Shown one piece after another: positions 27,389 to 39,214 of a DNA stretch of 64,000 bases. Location: NCBI GenBank assembly GCA_018401555.1, contig JAGYKP010000080.1, positions 82,655 to 146,654 of the forward strand, in the 5' to 3' direction. Below the pieces are notes generated by a model. The model was not told the DNA's origin and made no database searches. It worked only from the letters and a program-made list of their open reading frames with translations. The position numbers and the translations under genes are program-made. Position 1 is the stretch's first letter, and each line of letters opens with the position of its first letter. This DNA is from Halomonas sp. Its GTDB lineage: Bacteria > Pseudomonadota > Gammaproteobacteria > Pseudomonadales > Halomonadaceae.

Positions 27389-28291
27389 ATGACCGTCAAG
27401 CAGCTTCGCGCCTTTCTCGCCGTGGCCAGCGCCCTGAGTTTTACCCAGGCATGCGAGCGCCTGCACCTCTCCCAGCCGGCCCTTAGCCTGGCCATCAAGG
27501 GGCTCGAGGAGAGCCTTGGCGGTCGGCTGCTGACGAGGACCACACGCAGCGTTCGTCTGACCCCTGAAGGCGAATCGCTGGTCCCGCTGGCCAAGCGGCT
27601 GCTGGCCGAGTGGGACAACACCGAAGAGCTGATGCGCCAGCGCTTCACCCTGCAGATGGGGCGACTCGGGGTGGCCGCCATGCCCTCCTTCGCCGGCAAC
27701 CTGCTGCCGCCGGCACTGATGGCGTTTCGCCAGCACTATCCGCGCATCAATATCACCGTGCATGACGTCATCAACGAGCAGGTGATCGAGATGGTGCTCA
27801 ACGACCAGGTGGAGCTGGGCATCGCCTTCGAGCCCGAAGCCGTGGGTAGCCTCACCTTCACTCCCCTGTTCAGCGACCGCTTCGTCGCCGTGGTTCCACC
27901 GCGCTCGCTGCTGGCCGGACACACTTCGCTGGGCTGGGAGATGCTGCTGACCCACGACTTCATCGCCCTGCAGCGCCCCTCCATGGTACGCCGCCTGCTC
28001 GAGCAGCAGCTGGAAACGGAAGGCATGGCACTGCCCGCCGCCTTCGAGAGCCACCAGCTCGCGACCGTAGGGCGCATGGTGGCGAGCGGCCTGGGTGTCA
28101 GCGCCGTGCCCTCGTTGTGTCGCGGCCAGATGGAGGAGCTCGGTGCCCGCTGCCTGACGCTGGAGGCCCCCACCATCCAGCGCGCGGTGGGCATCCTCAC
28201 CCACGGCGAACTCTCCACCGCGGCCCTGGCCTTGAAGGAGGTGATCGTCGCGACTCAGGAGGCCACCGCCGGGCCCCACGCGGGCAGGTGA
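27389..28291 (+). CDS. LysR-type transcriptional regulator (probable regulator of scoAB)
   Basis: A 300-residue LysR regulator. The helix-turn-helix is FLAVASALSFTQACERLHLS with SQPALSLAIKGLEESLGGRL; the effector domain starts GRLGVAAMPSFAGNLLPPAL. It is divergent from scoAB across a 177-base AT-rich region, so local control of the CoA-transferase, perhaps in response to hydroxybutyrate or acetoacetate, is a fair guess. The sequence also resembles regulators of aromatic or short-chain acid use, so the effector is uncertain. Confidence 0.9.
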   Translation: MTVKQLRAFLAVASALSFTQACERLHLSQPALSLAIKGLEESLGGRLLTRTTRSVRLTPEGESLVPLAKRLLAEWDNTEELMRQRFTLQMGRLGVAAMPSFAGNLLPPALMAFRQHYPRINITVHDVINEQVIEMVLNDQVELGIAFEPEAVGSLTFTPLFSDRFVAVVPPRSLLAGHTSLGWEMLLTHDFIALQRPSMVRRLLEQQLETEGMALPAAFESHQLATVGRMVASGLGVSAVPSLCRGQMEELGARCLTLEAPTIQRAVGILTHGELSTAALALKEVIVATQEATAGPHAGR

Positions 28292-28378
28292 GCCGCGGGC
28301 GTTGGTCGCAGGCGCTGGGCGGGCGTCGGGTGATCCTTTAGCATTGCCGACATTCCCCGGCCACCAATGGAGACCGGC

Positions 28379-29248
28379 ATGTCGACCCTCCGGGGCATCG
28401 TCAGCCTGCTGCTGCTCACCCTGACCACCCTGCTGTGGGGCCTGCCCCTGCTGCTGATGACACTGGTGAAACTGATCACCCCCGGGCACCGCCTGCGCCT
28501 GGCGGTGCTCAGGGTACTCAATGCGATCGCCCTCAACTGGATCGGACTCAACCTGTGGTGGATGCGACACTGGCTGAAGCCACGCCTGGAGATCGAGCTG
28601 CCGGAGGGCATCTCGCGCCAGCACGGCTGGCTGGTGCTCTCCAACCATCGCAGCTGGACCGACATCTTCGTGCTGTTCTTCGCCCTGCACCGGCGCATCC
28701 CCATGCCCCGCTTCTTCCTCAAGCGACAGCTGATCTGGGTCCCCATCGTGGGGCTGGCCTGGTGGGCCCTGGAGTTCCCCTTCATGCGCCGCATGAACGC
28801 CGAGCAGCGCGCCCGCCACCCCCACCTCGCCCGTCGCGACCAGGAGGCCACGGAGCGCATGTGCCAACGCGCCCGGGAGATGCCCATCGCCATCTTCAAT
28901 TTCGTCGAGGGCACCCGCTTCACTCCCGCCAAGCACGCCGCCCAGGACTCGCCCTATCGGCATCTGCTCAGGCCCCGCGCCGGTGGTGTGGCCCAGGTCC
29001 TCAACCTGCTCGGCGACCAGCTCGCCGGCATCCTCGATGTCTCCCTCCACTATGACAATCCGCGCCCCACCTTCTGGGGCTACCTGTGCGGCCGCGAGGG
29101 TCGCATCGTGATGCATGCCCGTCTCCTGCCGGTCGAGGGCTGGATGCAAGGCGGCAACTATCAGGATAACGCCAGCGACAAGGAACGCTTCCACTCATGG
29201 ATCAATGCGCTTTGGCACCAAAAGGACGAGCGGCTCTCGCACTTCTGA
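28379..29248 (+). CDS. 1-acyl-sn-glycerol-3-phosphate acyltransferase family protein (YihG-like)
   Basis: A membrane-associated PlsC-type acyltransferase of 289 residues, probably adding a second acyl chain to lysophosphatidic acid. The catalytic NHxxxxD motif is NHRSWTD, and the phosphate-binding motif is FVEGTRFTP; an N-terminal membrane helix (TLTTLLWGLPLLLMTLVKLI) precedes them. The FFLKRQLIWVPIVGLAWW phrase is seen in the YihG-type subgroup. The ATG at 28,379 is preferred over one 12 bases upstream because a GGAGA site fits it. Its 3' end overlaps the next gene by 52 bases. Confidence 0.88.
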   Translation: MSTLRGIVSLLLLTLTTLLWGLPLLLMTLVKLITPGHRLRLAVLRVLNAIALNWIGLNLWWMRHWLKPRLEIELPEGISRQHGWLVLSNHRSWTDIFVLFFALHRRIPMPRFFLKRQLIWVPIVGLAWWALEFPFMRRMNAEQRARHPHLARRDQEATERMCQRAREMPIAIFNFVEGTRFTPAKHAAQDSPYRHLLRPRAGGVAQVLNLLGDQLAGILDVSLHYDNPRPTFWGYLCGREGRIVMHARLLPVEGWMQGGNYQDNASDKERFHSWINALWHQKDERLSHF

Positions 29249-30135
29249 TCGCCCTGCTGCTGATGCTGACCGGCTGTGCCTCGCAGCCGTCGGAGAGGAC
29301 CACGCGGGATGCGGCCGAGGCCTCCCGTCTCGGCGGCTGGGTCAGCGTGCAGCGTGGCGACACCCTGGGCGAGCTGGCGAGCCGCGGTGGCGTGCCCCTC
29401 GAGCGCCTGCAACGCTTCAACCCGGATGTCGACGCCAGGCGCCTGGAGGTGGGCCAGCGCCTGCTGATGCCGACCCAGCGTGAGCGTGCGCCATCCCGGG
29501 GGCCCTACCGCTACCAGGTACGACCCGGGGACACCTACTCGAGCATCGCCCGCCGCTTCCACACCCGCGCCTCGCGCATCCAGGCCGCCAACCCGGGCGT
29601 CGAGCCCACGCATCTCGAGGTCGGCCAACTGATCAGCGTGCCCCTGGCCACGAGCGCTTCGCGCAGCGACTCCCGGAACACGGCAAGCAGCGATTCGAGC
29701 TCGAGCAGCGCGGCACCCAGCCGCCGCGCCAGCCCGCCCGATCCGGGCAACCTGCCGAGCTCGGCACGCCGCTGGCCCTGGCCGCTGGATGACTATCGCA
29801 TCGTGCGTGCCTACGGCAACGACAGCCGAGGCACCCTGCAGCCCATGCTGCTGGCCACCGAGCGGGGCGCTCGGGCCAAGGCCGTGGCGGCCGGCGAGGT
29901 GCGCTATGCCGGCAGCATGCGCCAGCTGGGCAAGGTGGTGATCGTCCACCATCCCGACAACCTGCAGAGCGTGTATGCCCTCTGTGAGCGACTGCTGGTG
30001 GAGAATGGCCAGGCAGTGACGCGCGGCGAGGCCCTCTGCGAGGTGGGGTACAGCAACGCCACCGAACGCCACGACCTGCTGTTCGACCTCCGCCACGGCG
30101 GCAAGCCGGTGAATCCTCGCGGCGTGCTGCGCTGA
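29197..30135 (+). CDS. Lipoprotein with two LysM domains and a degenerate LytM (M23) domain
   Basis: An NlpD-like outer-membrane lipoprotein of 312 residues. The signal peptide ends at the lipobox LMLTGC. Two LysM domains (WVSVQRGDTLGELASRGGV at about 48 and YRYQVRPGDTYSSIARRFH at about 107) would bind peptidoglycan. A Ser-rich linker leads to a LytM fold (WPWPLDDYRIVRAYGNDSRG onward). The zinc ligands of active M23 peptidases are absent: where HxH is expected the protein reads LLFDLRHGG. It probably works as an amidase activator or wall-binding factor, as NlpD and EnvC do. It overlaps the acyltransferase gene by 52 bases, so the two are coupled. Confidence 0.83.
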   Translation: MDQCALAPKGRAALALLIALLLMLTGCASQPSERTTRDAAEASRLGGWVSVQRGDTLGELASRGGVPLERLQRFNPDVDARRLEVGQRLLMPTQRERAPSRGPYRYQVRPGDTYSSIARRFHTRASRIQAANPGVEPTHLEVGQLISVPLATSASRSDSRNTASSDSSSSSAAPSRRASPPDPGNLPSSARRWPWPLDDYRIVRAYGNDSRGTLQPMLLATERGARAKAVAAGEVRYAGSMRQLGKVVIVHHPDNLQSVYALCERLLVENGQAVTRGEALCEVGYSNATERHDLLFDLRHGGKPVNPRGVLR

Positions 30136-30229
30136 CATGGCCCCTTAACGCGCCTGTCGCCGAGCTGTCATCGAGCGCCACCATCCTTGAAGTCAATCGG
30201 GCACAAGCCCGCCTGCGACGAGGATGGAG

Positions 30230-31384
30230 ATGCGCATCTGCCTGGTCAGCGAGACCTGGACGCCCGAGGTCAACGGTGTCGCCCACACCCTGGCACAGCT
30301 GAGCCGCGAGCTGGTCGCCCGCAGCCACCGCCTGGAGCTGATCCGCCCACGCCCGCTGGTGCCCGGCGCCGCCGAGGGCCTGGCGGCCGAACTCCAGGTC
30401 CCGGGGCTGGCCGTAGCCGGGCTACCGCCAGGTGCGCTTCGGCTTGCCCGCCGCGCGTCGCATCACCCGGCGGTGGCGCGAATCGCCACCCCGATGCAAT
30501 CTACCTGGCGACCCAGGGACCGCTGGGCTGGTCCGCCCAGCAGGCCGCTCGCCGCCTCGGCCTGCCCGTGGTCGCGGGCTGGCACACCAACTTCGACCAT
30601 TACTGCCGGGACTACGGCGTGCCCTGGCTGGCACCGCTGGTGGAGGCCCGCCTGCGCACCTTTCCACAACCGCTGCGCGGCGACCCTCGTGCCGACCCGG
30701 GCCCAGGCCGATGACCTGCGCCGACGTGGCTTCCAGGGCCTGCGCTGCATGGCCCGGGGTATCGATGGCACGCGCTTCGACCCGGGCTATCGCGACGAGG
30801 CCCTGCGACGGTGTTGGGGCGCGGGCCCGCATACCCCGGTGGCACTCCATGTGGGCCGCCTCGCGCCCGAAAAGAACCTCGAACTGCTGCGTGACAGCTT
30901 CCAGGCGATGCGCGCCGCGCACCCCGAGCTGCGCCTGGTCATCGTCGGCGACGGTCCCTCCCGGCGCTACCTGAGCGCAGCCTGCCGGAGGCTCACTTCA
31001 CCGGCTTCGTCTCCCCGAGCTGCTGGCTCGCCACTACGCCAGCGCCGACCTCTTCCTGTTTCCCTCGCTGTCGGAAACCTGGGGCAACGTGCTGCTGGAG
31101 GCGATGGCCAGCGGCCTGGGGTGGTTGCCTTCCGCCACGCCGCCGGCGCCGAAGTGATCGACGACGGACACAACGGCCTCTCGGTTGCCGCCGGCGACGA
31201 AGCGGGCTTCCGCGACGCCGCCGTGGCGCTCTGCCAGCACCCCGCCCGCTGGGCTCAGCTGGGACGCGCCGCTCGCCGCCGAGCCCTCGACTACACCTGG
31301 CCCGCGATTACCGACAGCTTCCTCTCCACCCTCGAGTATGCCCGGGAGAAACGCCATGAGACCGCTCGCCCCTGCCGTGTTTGA
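30230..31384 (+). CDS. GT4-family glycosyltransferase (five or more frameshifts)
   Basis: A GT-B glycosyltransferase of about 385 residues. Its start [20 protein letters not shown] and the fragments [54 protein letters not shown] and [20 protein letters not shown] are those of lipid-glycosylating GT4 enzymes such as MgtA or SqdX. They are spread over three frames, with breaks near 30,420, 30,500, 30,660, 30,985, 31,015 and 31,115. The SETWGN Glu region is the usual donor site. The gene end overlaps the start of a PAP2 phosphatase gene (31,356), so the two are coupled, possibly for making or trimming a glycolipid (inference). Confidence 0.8.
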   Translation: MRICLVSETWTPEVNGVAHTLAQLSRELVARSHRLELIRPRPLVPGAAEGLAAELQVPGLAVAGLPPGALRLARRASHHPAVARIATPMQSTWRPRDRWAGPPSRPLAASACPWSRAGTPTSTITAGTTACPGWHRWWRPACAPFHNRCAATLVPTRAQADDLRRRGFQGLRCMARGIDGTRFDPGYRDEALRRCWGAGPHTPVALHVGRLAPEKNLELLRDSFQAMRAAHPELRLVIVGDGPSRRYLSAACRRLTSPASSPRAAGSPLRQRRPLPVSLAVGNLGQRAAGGDGQRPGVVAFRHAAGAEVIDDGHNGLSVAAGDEAGFRDAAVALCQHPARWAQLGRAARRRALDYTWPAITDSFLSTLEYAREKRHETARPCRV

Positions 31385-31898
31385 ACGCCTCGACATGTTC
31401 GAGTGGCAGCTGTGTCGACGCCTGGGCCGCTACAACCTCTACCGCCCCTGGCTGAACACCCTGCGCCTCGCCAGTCACCTGGGTGACTGGCCGGCCTGGG
31501 TAGTGCTAATCGCTGCCCAGCCCCTGCTGCAACCGGAGAAAGGCTGGCAATACCTGCTCCAGTACTCGCTTACCGCGCTGCTTGCGATCGGCGTCTATCG
31601 ACTGCTCAAGACGCGGTTGTGTCGCGAACGCCCCTTCATCACCTTCGTCGGCAACGTCAGCCGGCAGGCCCCGGCCAGGGACCGCTACAGCTTCCCCAGC
31701 GGCCACACCATGCATGCCGTGATGTTCCTGATGCTGACCGCAAGCCACCACCCCTGGCTGGCCCCCTGGCTGGTGCCACTGGTCGCACTGATTGCCCTCT
31801 CCCGGGTCGGCCTGGGCCTGCACTATGCCAGCGACGTGCTGGCCGGAGGCCTGATCGGCCTGCTGTTCGCGTGGGGCAGCCTGGCCCTCGTCGGCTGA
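31356..31898 (+). CDS. PAP2-family membrane phosphatase
   Basis: A 180-residue integral membrane acid phosphatase. All three motifs are present: KTRLCRERP (KxxxxxxRP), PSGH (in RYSFPSGHTMHAV) and SRVGLGLHYASDVLAG (SRxxxxxHxxxD). Four to five membrane segments surround them, so it should act on phosphatidic acid, phosphatidylglycerol phosphate or prenyl pyrophosphates at the periplasmic face. The ATG at 31,356 lies inside the 3' end of the glycosyltransferase frame (28-base overlap). Confidence 0.88.
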   Translation: MRPLAPAVFERLDMFEWQLCRRLGRYNLYRPWLNTLRLASHLGDWPAWVVLIAAQPLLQPEKGWQYLLQYSLTALLAIGVYRLLKTRLCRERPFITFVGNVSRQAPARDRYSFPSGHTMHAVMFLMLTASHHPWLAPWLVPLVALIALSRVGLGLHYASDVLAGGLIGLLFAWGSLALVG

Positions 31899-31922
31899 TG
31901 CGCCCCATGGCATCCTTGGTGC

Positions 31923-32525
31923 ATGCCGATCGAGATCCTGCTTGCCGACCCACCGTTGTGGCTTACGGCTCCCCTGCTGGGGGAGCCCGATGCCAACGCC
32001 CTGCTCGCCACCCTGGATGACCAGCTCGCCTGGCAGCGTCCCACCCTGCGCCTCTACGGACGTGAACACCCCATCCCGCGACACCAGGTCTGGATGGGCG
32101 CTCCCGAGGCCAGCTACCGCTACTCCGGCCGTGACTTCCTCCCCGAGCCCTGGCATCCCGCCGTGGCCGACCTCCGCGACCGGGTGAACAGCGCGCTGGC
32201 CGTCGCCGGCATCGATGCCCACTTCAACAGCGTCCTGCTCAACCGCTACGCCAGCGGCGAGGAGCGCATGGGCTGGCACAGCGATGACGAGCCCGAACTC
32301 GGCGCCGACCCGCTGATCGCCGCGGTCAGCCTGGGCGCCGAGCGCCCGTTGCGCTTTCGCTGGAAGCACCGCGAGGCCCCGGCCTTCAATGTCTGGCTGC
32401 CCCATGACAGCCTGCTGGTGATGGGGCCAGGTGTGCAGCGGCGACTGCAGCACGCGCTGCTGCCCCGCCGCCTGCCGGGAGTGCGCATCAGCCTGACCTT
32501 TCGCCGGGTGATGTCCCCGCGCTGA
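31923..32525 (+). CDS. AlkB-type 2-oxoglutarate/iron DNA-repair dioxygenase
   Basis: A 200-residue dioxygenase of the AlkB family that removes alkyl lesions from DNA or RNA bases. Iron ligands are WHSDDE (HxD) and the later QHALLPR, with the 2-oxoglutarate-binding Arg in GVRISLTFRRV. The substrate-binding segment FNSVLLNRYASGEERMGWHS matches the AlkB2/ALKBH2-like class more than E. coli AlkB. No Ada gene is near, so induction by alkylation cannot be inferred. Confidence 0.92.
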   Translation: MPIEILLADPPLWLTAPLLGEPDANALLATLDDQLAWQRPTLRLYGREHPIPRHQVWMGAPEASYRYSGRDFLPEPWHPAVADLRDRVNSALAVAGIDAHFNSVLLNRYASGEERMGWHSDDEPELGADPLIAAVSLGAERPLRFRWKHREAPAFNVWLPHDSLLVMGPGVQRRLQHALLPRRLPGVRISLTFRRVMSPR

Positions 32526-32655
32526 ACACGGCGTACTCACTCCAACCCTCTTGCCAATGACATCATGACAGCACTAGATAACGGTATATATTCCGAGGCT
32601 TGGCCAACTCCCTGAACGATACCGCTTCACATCAGCGTGTGGTGTCCCAATACGC

Positions 32656-32683
32656 GAAGAGGCGCCCCGGAGGGCGCCTCTTC
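32656..32683 (-). terminator. Hairpin terminator of the symporter gene
   Basis: GAAGAGGCGCCC pairs over 12 bp with GGGCGCCTCTTC around a CGGA loop, 23 bases after the stop of the sodium:amino-acid symporter. The 130 bases between alkB and this hairpin (32,526-32,655) are AT-richer and hold no gene. Confidence 0.7.
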
Positions 32684-32705
32684 GGCCGTCATGGCGAGCG
32701 CGGCA

Positions 32706-34112
32706 TCACGACTTGTCGTGATCCAGCTCCTCGCCCGGCAGCACCTCCTCGCCATTGAAGTAGGCGCGGGCCAGCTTGAACACCACCGGCGACAGCAGCG
32801 CCAGGGCGATCAGGTTGGGAATGGCCATCATGGCATTGAAGGTATCCGCCATCAGCCAGATGAAGCCCAGCTGGGCCATGGCACCCAGCGGGATCGCCAG
32901 CACGAACAGCACCCGATAGAGCATGATGGAGCGGGTGCCGAACAGGAACTGGAAGCACTTCTCGCCGTAGAACGACCAGCCCAGGATGGTGGTGAAGGCG
33001 AATACCGCCAGCGCCAGCGAGACGATCTGGTTGCCCATGCCCGGCAGCGCCTCATCGAAGGAGAGCGCGGTGAGCGATGCCCCGGCTTCACCGGTCTCCC
33101 AGACACCGGCTGTCAGGATCACCAGGGCGGTGATGGAGCAGACGATGATGGTATCGATGAAGGTACCCAGCATGGCGATCAGGCCCTGGCGAACCGGGTT
33201 CTTGGTCTGGGCCGCGGCGTGGGCGATGGGCGCGCTGCCCAGGCCGGCCTCGTTGGAGAAGATGCCACGGGCCACACCGAAGCGGATCGCCGCCATCACC
33301 GCGGCACCGGCAAAACCACCCAGAGCCGCGTGCGGATTGAAGGCGTAGTAGAAGATCATGCCGAAGGCGTCGCCGATCTGGCCGGCATTGATGGCCAGCA
33401 CGACCAGGCCGGCCAGCACGTAGAGGATGCCCATCACCGGCACCAGCTTGCCCGCCACCTTGGCGATACGCTTGATGCCGCCGAGGATGACCGCCCCGGC
33501 CAGCACCATGATCACCACCCCGGTGATCCAGTGCGGCAGGCCGAAGGTGGAGTCCAGGGCATCCGCCACGGAGTTGGACTGCACGGTATTGCCGATGCCG
33601 AAGGCCGCCACGGCACCGAAGAAGGCGAAGGCGCCGGCCAGCCACAGCCACTTACGCCCCAGGCCGTTCTTGATGTAGAACATCGGGCCGCCGACGTGAT
33701 AGCCGGTGCTGTCTGTCTCGCGGTAGCGGACCGCCAGCACGGCCTCGGCGAACTTGGTGGCCATGCCCACCAGCGCCGTGATCCACATCCAGAACACCGC
33801 GCCAGGACCACCCAGGGCGATGGCGGTGGCCACGCCGGCGATGTTGCCGGTTCCGATGGTGGCGGAGAGCGCCGTCATCAGGGCGTTGAAGGGCGAGATC
33901 TCGCCCTCCTCTTCCTTGGTCTTGGTCTCGCCGGGTGCCAGTTTGCGATCGCGCCCTTGCCACATCAGCTTGAAGCCGGTGCCAAGCTTGCGGATCGGCA
34001 TCAGCTTGAGGCCGGCCTGCAGATAGATACCCACCCCGAGCAGCAGGATGAGCATCATCGGCCCCCACACCACGCCGTTGATGGCGCCGAAGATACTGTT
34101 CAAGGTTTCCAC
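32706..34112 (-). CDS. Sodium:alanine/glycine symporter (AgcS family)
   Basis: A 468-residue inner-membrane transporter of the alanine or glycine:cation symporter family, with about 10-11 hydrophobic segments. The family signature GTGNIAGVATAIALGGPGAV is near residues 97-116, and ARGIFSNEAGLGSAPIAHAA is a second conserved block. It starts with GTG (complement of 34,110-34,112) and has AGGGAGA upstream. It is divergent from the glycine-cleavage genes gcvH-gcvP across a 594-base gap, so uptake of glycine or alanine may be linked to glycine breakdown (inference). Confidence 0.93.
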   Translation of the reverse strand: METLNSIFGAINGVVWGPMMLILLLGVGIYLQAGLKLMPIRKLGTGFKLMWQGRDRKLAPGETKTKEEEGEISPFNALMTALSATIGTGNIAGVATAIALGGPGAVFWMWITALVGMATKFAEAVLAVRYRETDSTGYHVGGPMFYIKNGLGRKWLWLAGAFAFFGAVAAFGIGNTVQSNSVADALDSTFGLPHWITGVVIMVLAGAVILGGIKRIAKVAGKLVPVMGILYVLAGLVVLAINAGQIGDAFGMIFYYAFNPHAALGGFAGAAVMAAIRFGVARGIFSNEAGLGSAPIAHAAAQTKNPVRQGLIAMLGTFIDTIIVCSITALVILTAGVWETGEAGASLTALSFDEALPGMGNQIVSLALAVFAFTTILGWSFYGEKCFQFLFGTRSIMLYRVLFVLAIPLGAMAQLGFIWLMADTFNAMMAIPNLIALALLSPVVFKLARAYFNGEEVLPGEELDHDKS

Positions 34113-34706
34113 GTGAATCTCCCTAAGCGATTATTGTTGTGCGCTGCGGTTCACCACCCCAGACCACGCCTCTCCCAACGCACACCGGGAGACGGACTCA
34201 AGCCCCGGTGACCTTCAGCCGATCGCTGCCACTGCACGGCAACTACAGCGCAGGATCTACCGCGATACGGCCTGCCAGGGGCGCGAACCTCAACGCAAGC
34301 CCGCGTAACATAGCGGATTCTATGGTCACTACACCACCCAGACGAACGACGCAGGTTCAACACCGGCGTCGCAAGGCCAGACACGAGTTTCCAATCAGAA
34401 ACATGTCGACCTGGGCATGCTGCCCGTCGGCTGTCAGCATAGAACGGCCGCCGGCCCACGTCGCCTGCGCGCCACCGTCAGCGCAGATGCGGTTACCGAC
34501 GCCATTTGTGCCTGACCATCCACTGCATGGCAACTGGCGGGCACGGCCTGGAATAGTCCCAGGCTGGACGAATCCGCCACGACGGGCCACCCTGAATGGC
34601 GAGTCCTCGCCCAGCGCCTTTGGCGAACGTTGACGGGCTCGCCAAACGCCATCAATGGCGGTAACATCCGCCCTACTTGGAAAAACTTTTCTTATAGGAA
34701 ATTTCG
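34113..34706. other. 594-base non-coding stretch between the symporter and gcvH
   Basis: No convincing gene is seen here, although a 164-codon plus-strand frame (34,139-34,633) is open. CCACTGCAYGGCAACT occurs twice (34,229-34,244 and 34,520-34,535, one mismatch), in the same frame (PLHGN) and followed in both cases by ACGGCCTG. The right end (about 34,670-34,705) is AT-rich and carries an AGGA site before gcvH. I looked for glycine-riboswitch core sequences in both directions and found none. Confidence 0.5.
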
Positions 34707-35099
34707 ATGAGCTCAATTCCTGCCAATCTGCGTTATGCCGAAAGCCACGAGTGGGTCCTCGACAACGGCGACGGCACCGTCACCATCGGCATCAGTGACC
34801 ACGCCCAGGAGTCCCTGGGTGACGTGGTGTTCGTCGAACTGCCCGAGGTCGGCCGCACCCTCGAGCTCAAGGAAGAGTTCGGCGTGGTCGAGTCGGTCAA
34901 GGCCGCCTCCGACCTCTACGCTCCGGTGGCCGGCGAGGTCATCGAAGTCAACGAGTCGCTGGAAGATGCTCCCGAGACACTCAACGAGTCACCCTACGAG
35001 GATGGCTGGATCATGAAGGTGCGCCTCGCGGATGCCACTCAGCTCGACGACCTGCTCGACGCCGACGGCTACGAGGCCGTGGCCAGCGCCGACGACTGA
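34707..35099 (+). CDS. gcvH: Glycine cleavage system H protein
   Basis: The lipoyl carrier that shuttles the aminomethyl group between P, T and L proteins of the glycine cleavage complex. The protein has 130 residues, and the lipoylated Lys is in [14 protein letters not shown] (Lys65). The lipoyl-domain fold is recognisable from [20 protein letters not shown] onward. An AGGAAATTTCG site precedes the ATG. gcvP follows after 105 bases that contain a GC-rich segment (CCCGACCCGCCGGGTCGGGG), a possible processing stem. Confidence 0.96.
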   Translation: MSSIPANLRYAESHEWVLDNGDGTVTIGISDHAQESLGDVVFVELPEVGRTLELKEEFGVVESVKAASDLYAPVAGEVIEVNESLEDAPETLNESPYEDGWIMKVRLADATQLDDLLDADGYEAVASADD

Positions 35100-35204
35100 T
35101 CCCACACACGACCTGCTCCACTCCCCGACCCGCCGGGTCGGGGTCCCGACGATCTGCCGTGTCGCCCTTCGGCGACCGGCCCATTTTCATCGACAGGGTG
35201 TTAC

Positions 35205-38099
<2,895 letters not shown>

Positions 38100-38120
38100 C
38101 GCCACTCCGGCGAGCGCATG

Positions 38121-38161
38121 ACACGACAGGTGCGCGCCGCCATGGCGGGGCCCTGTCGTGT
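38121..38161 (+). terminator. Hairpin terminator after gcvP
   Basis: ACACGACAGG (38,121-38,130) pairs over 10 bp with CCTGTCGTGT (38,152-38,161); the 21-base loop contains a small inner stem (CGCCATGGCG). It sits 22 bases after the gcvP stop. Confidence 0.65.
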
Positions 38162-38191
38162 TCTGGGGCAGGCGCCGCTGGACAGGCGGTG

Positions 38192-39115
38192 CTAGAGCGA
38201 CGGCCCCACCTCGGCTGGATCGCCGTAGCCGTGCAGTGCCACGCGGCGCTGCTCACGGAAGTCCTCCAGCAGGCGCACGTAGCGCCGTGGCATCTCGCTG
38301 CCCGCCCGGGTAACGCGATACAGCGTCTCGTGTACCGCCACGGGCAGCTCCAGCGCCTTGACCTGGCGCTGCCAGGGCGAGGTCTCCAGCACCGGGCGTG
38401 AGACCACGGTGAAGCCCAGCCCGCGGGCCACGGCATCCAGCACCATGCCCACCTCGTTGGTGAATCCCTGGCGGCGGAAGTGGCTCATGGAGCGAAACTC
38501 CCGGGGAAAGTTGCTGCGCAACAGGGTGCTGGCGTGGTTAAGGCCGTCGAAGTAGCTGATGAAACCGATCCCCATCAGTTCGGCCAGGCCGGTACCGGTG
38601 AAGTCCGCCGGCACCACCAGGCAGAGCGGCTCACGGTGCCAGGGGGTCACGTCCAGATCGGGGTGACGCATGGGCTCGGTGACGATGCCCAGGTCATAGC
38701 GCCCCGCCAGCACGTCCTGGGCGATCTCCTGGTTGAAGGCGAAGCTGTAGCTCACCGTCAACCCGGGATACATCTGCTGCTGGCCGAGCAGGAAGGGGTA
38801 GAGCATGGCGCCCACGCTGCCCGGCGACGCCAGCCGACAGTCACCCGAATAGGTGGAGTCGGCATCCAGCGAGTGACGGAACTGCTCATGCTCGGCGAAC
38901 AGCTTGAGGGCATAGTCATACACCCGCCGGCCGGCCTCAGTCAGGGTGAAGCGTCGGCCGTGACGCTCCAGCAATGACTTGTCCAGATAGCCCTCGAGCT
39001 TGCGCACATGCTGGCTGACCCCGGGCTGGGTCATCTCCAGACGGTGCGCGGTCTGGGTAAAGCTGCCGGTCTCGACCAGGGTAATGAACGTACGAAAGTA
39101 GAGCGCGTTGAACAT
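38192..39115 (-). CDS. LysR-type transcriptional regulator
   Basis: A 307-residue LysR regulator with the helix-turn-helix [20 protein letters not shown] followed by [20 protein letters not shown], then an effector domain ([20 protein letters not shown]). It is divergent from ppnN across 99 bases holding an inverted repeat (39,170-39,182). The effector and targets are unknown. It is convergent with gcvP, with which it shares no promoter. Confidence 0.9.
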   Translation of the reverse strand: MFNALYFRTFITLVETGSFTQTAHRLEMTQPGVSQHVRKLEGYLDKSLLERHGRRFTLTEAGRRVYDYALKLFAEHEQFRHSLDADSTYSGDCRLASPGSVGAMLYPFLLGQQQMYPGLTVSYSFAFNQEIAQDVLAGRYDLGIVTEPMRHPDLDVTPWHREPLCLVVPADFTGTGLAELMGIGFISYFDGLNHASTLLRSNFPREFRSMSHFRRQGFTNEVGMVLDAVARGLGFTVVSRPVLETSPWQRQVKALELPVAVHETLYRVTRAGSEMPRRYVRLLEDFREQRRVALHGYGDPAEVGPSL

Positions 39116-39169
39116 GGCGGATCACACGGCGAGTGGAGCGACGATTCTATCACTGCCGCCCCACCCGGC

Positions 39170-39182
39170 GTGATAGCATCAC
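39170..39182. promoter_or_regulatory. Inverted repeat in the LysR-ppnN divergent gap
   Basis: GTGATAGCATCAC is a GTGAT/ATCAC inverted repeat with a 3-base centre, 33 bases before the ppnN ATG. Its position suits an operator, but no protein is assigned. Confidence 0.3.
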
Positions 39183-39214
39183 AGGGCACTTTACCGCACG
39201 ACAAGGACGCCAGC

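Noticed and set aside
34139..34633. A 164-codon plus-strand gene upstream of gcvH
   Set aside because: Composition (Pro, Arg, Thr, Cys rich), no recognisable domain and no ribosome site; only the repeated PLHGN word is notable.
34113..34706. Glycine riboswitch upstream of gcvH or the symporter
   Set aside because: The conserved core words of glycine aptamers were not found on either strand; a covariance-model scan would be decisive.
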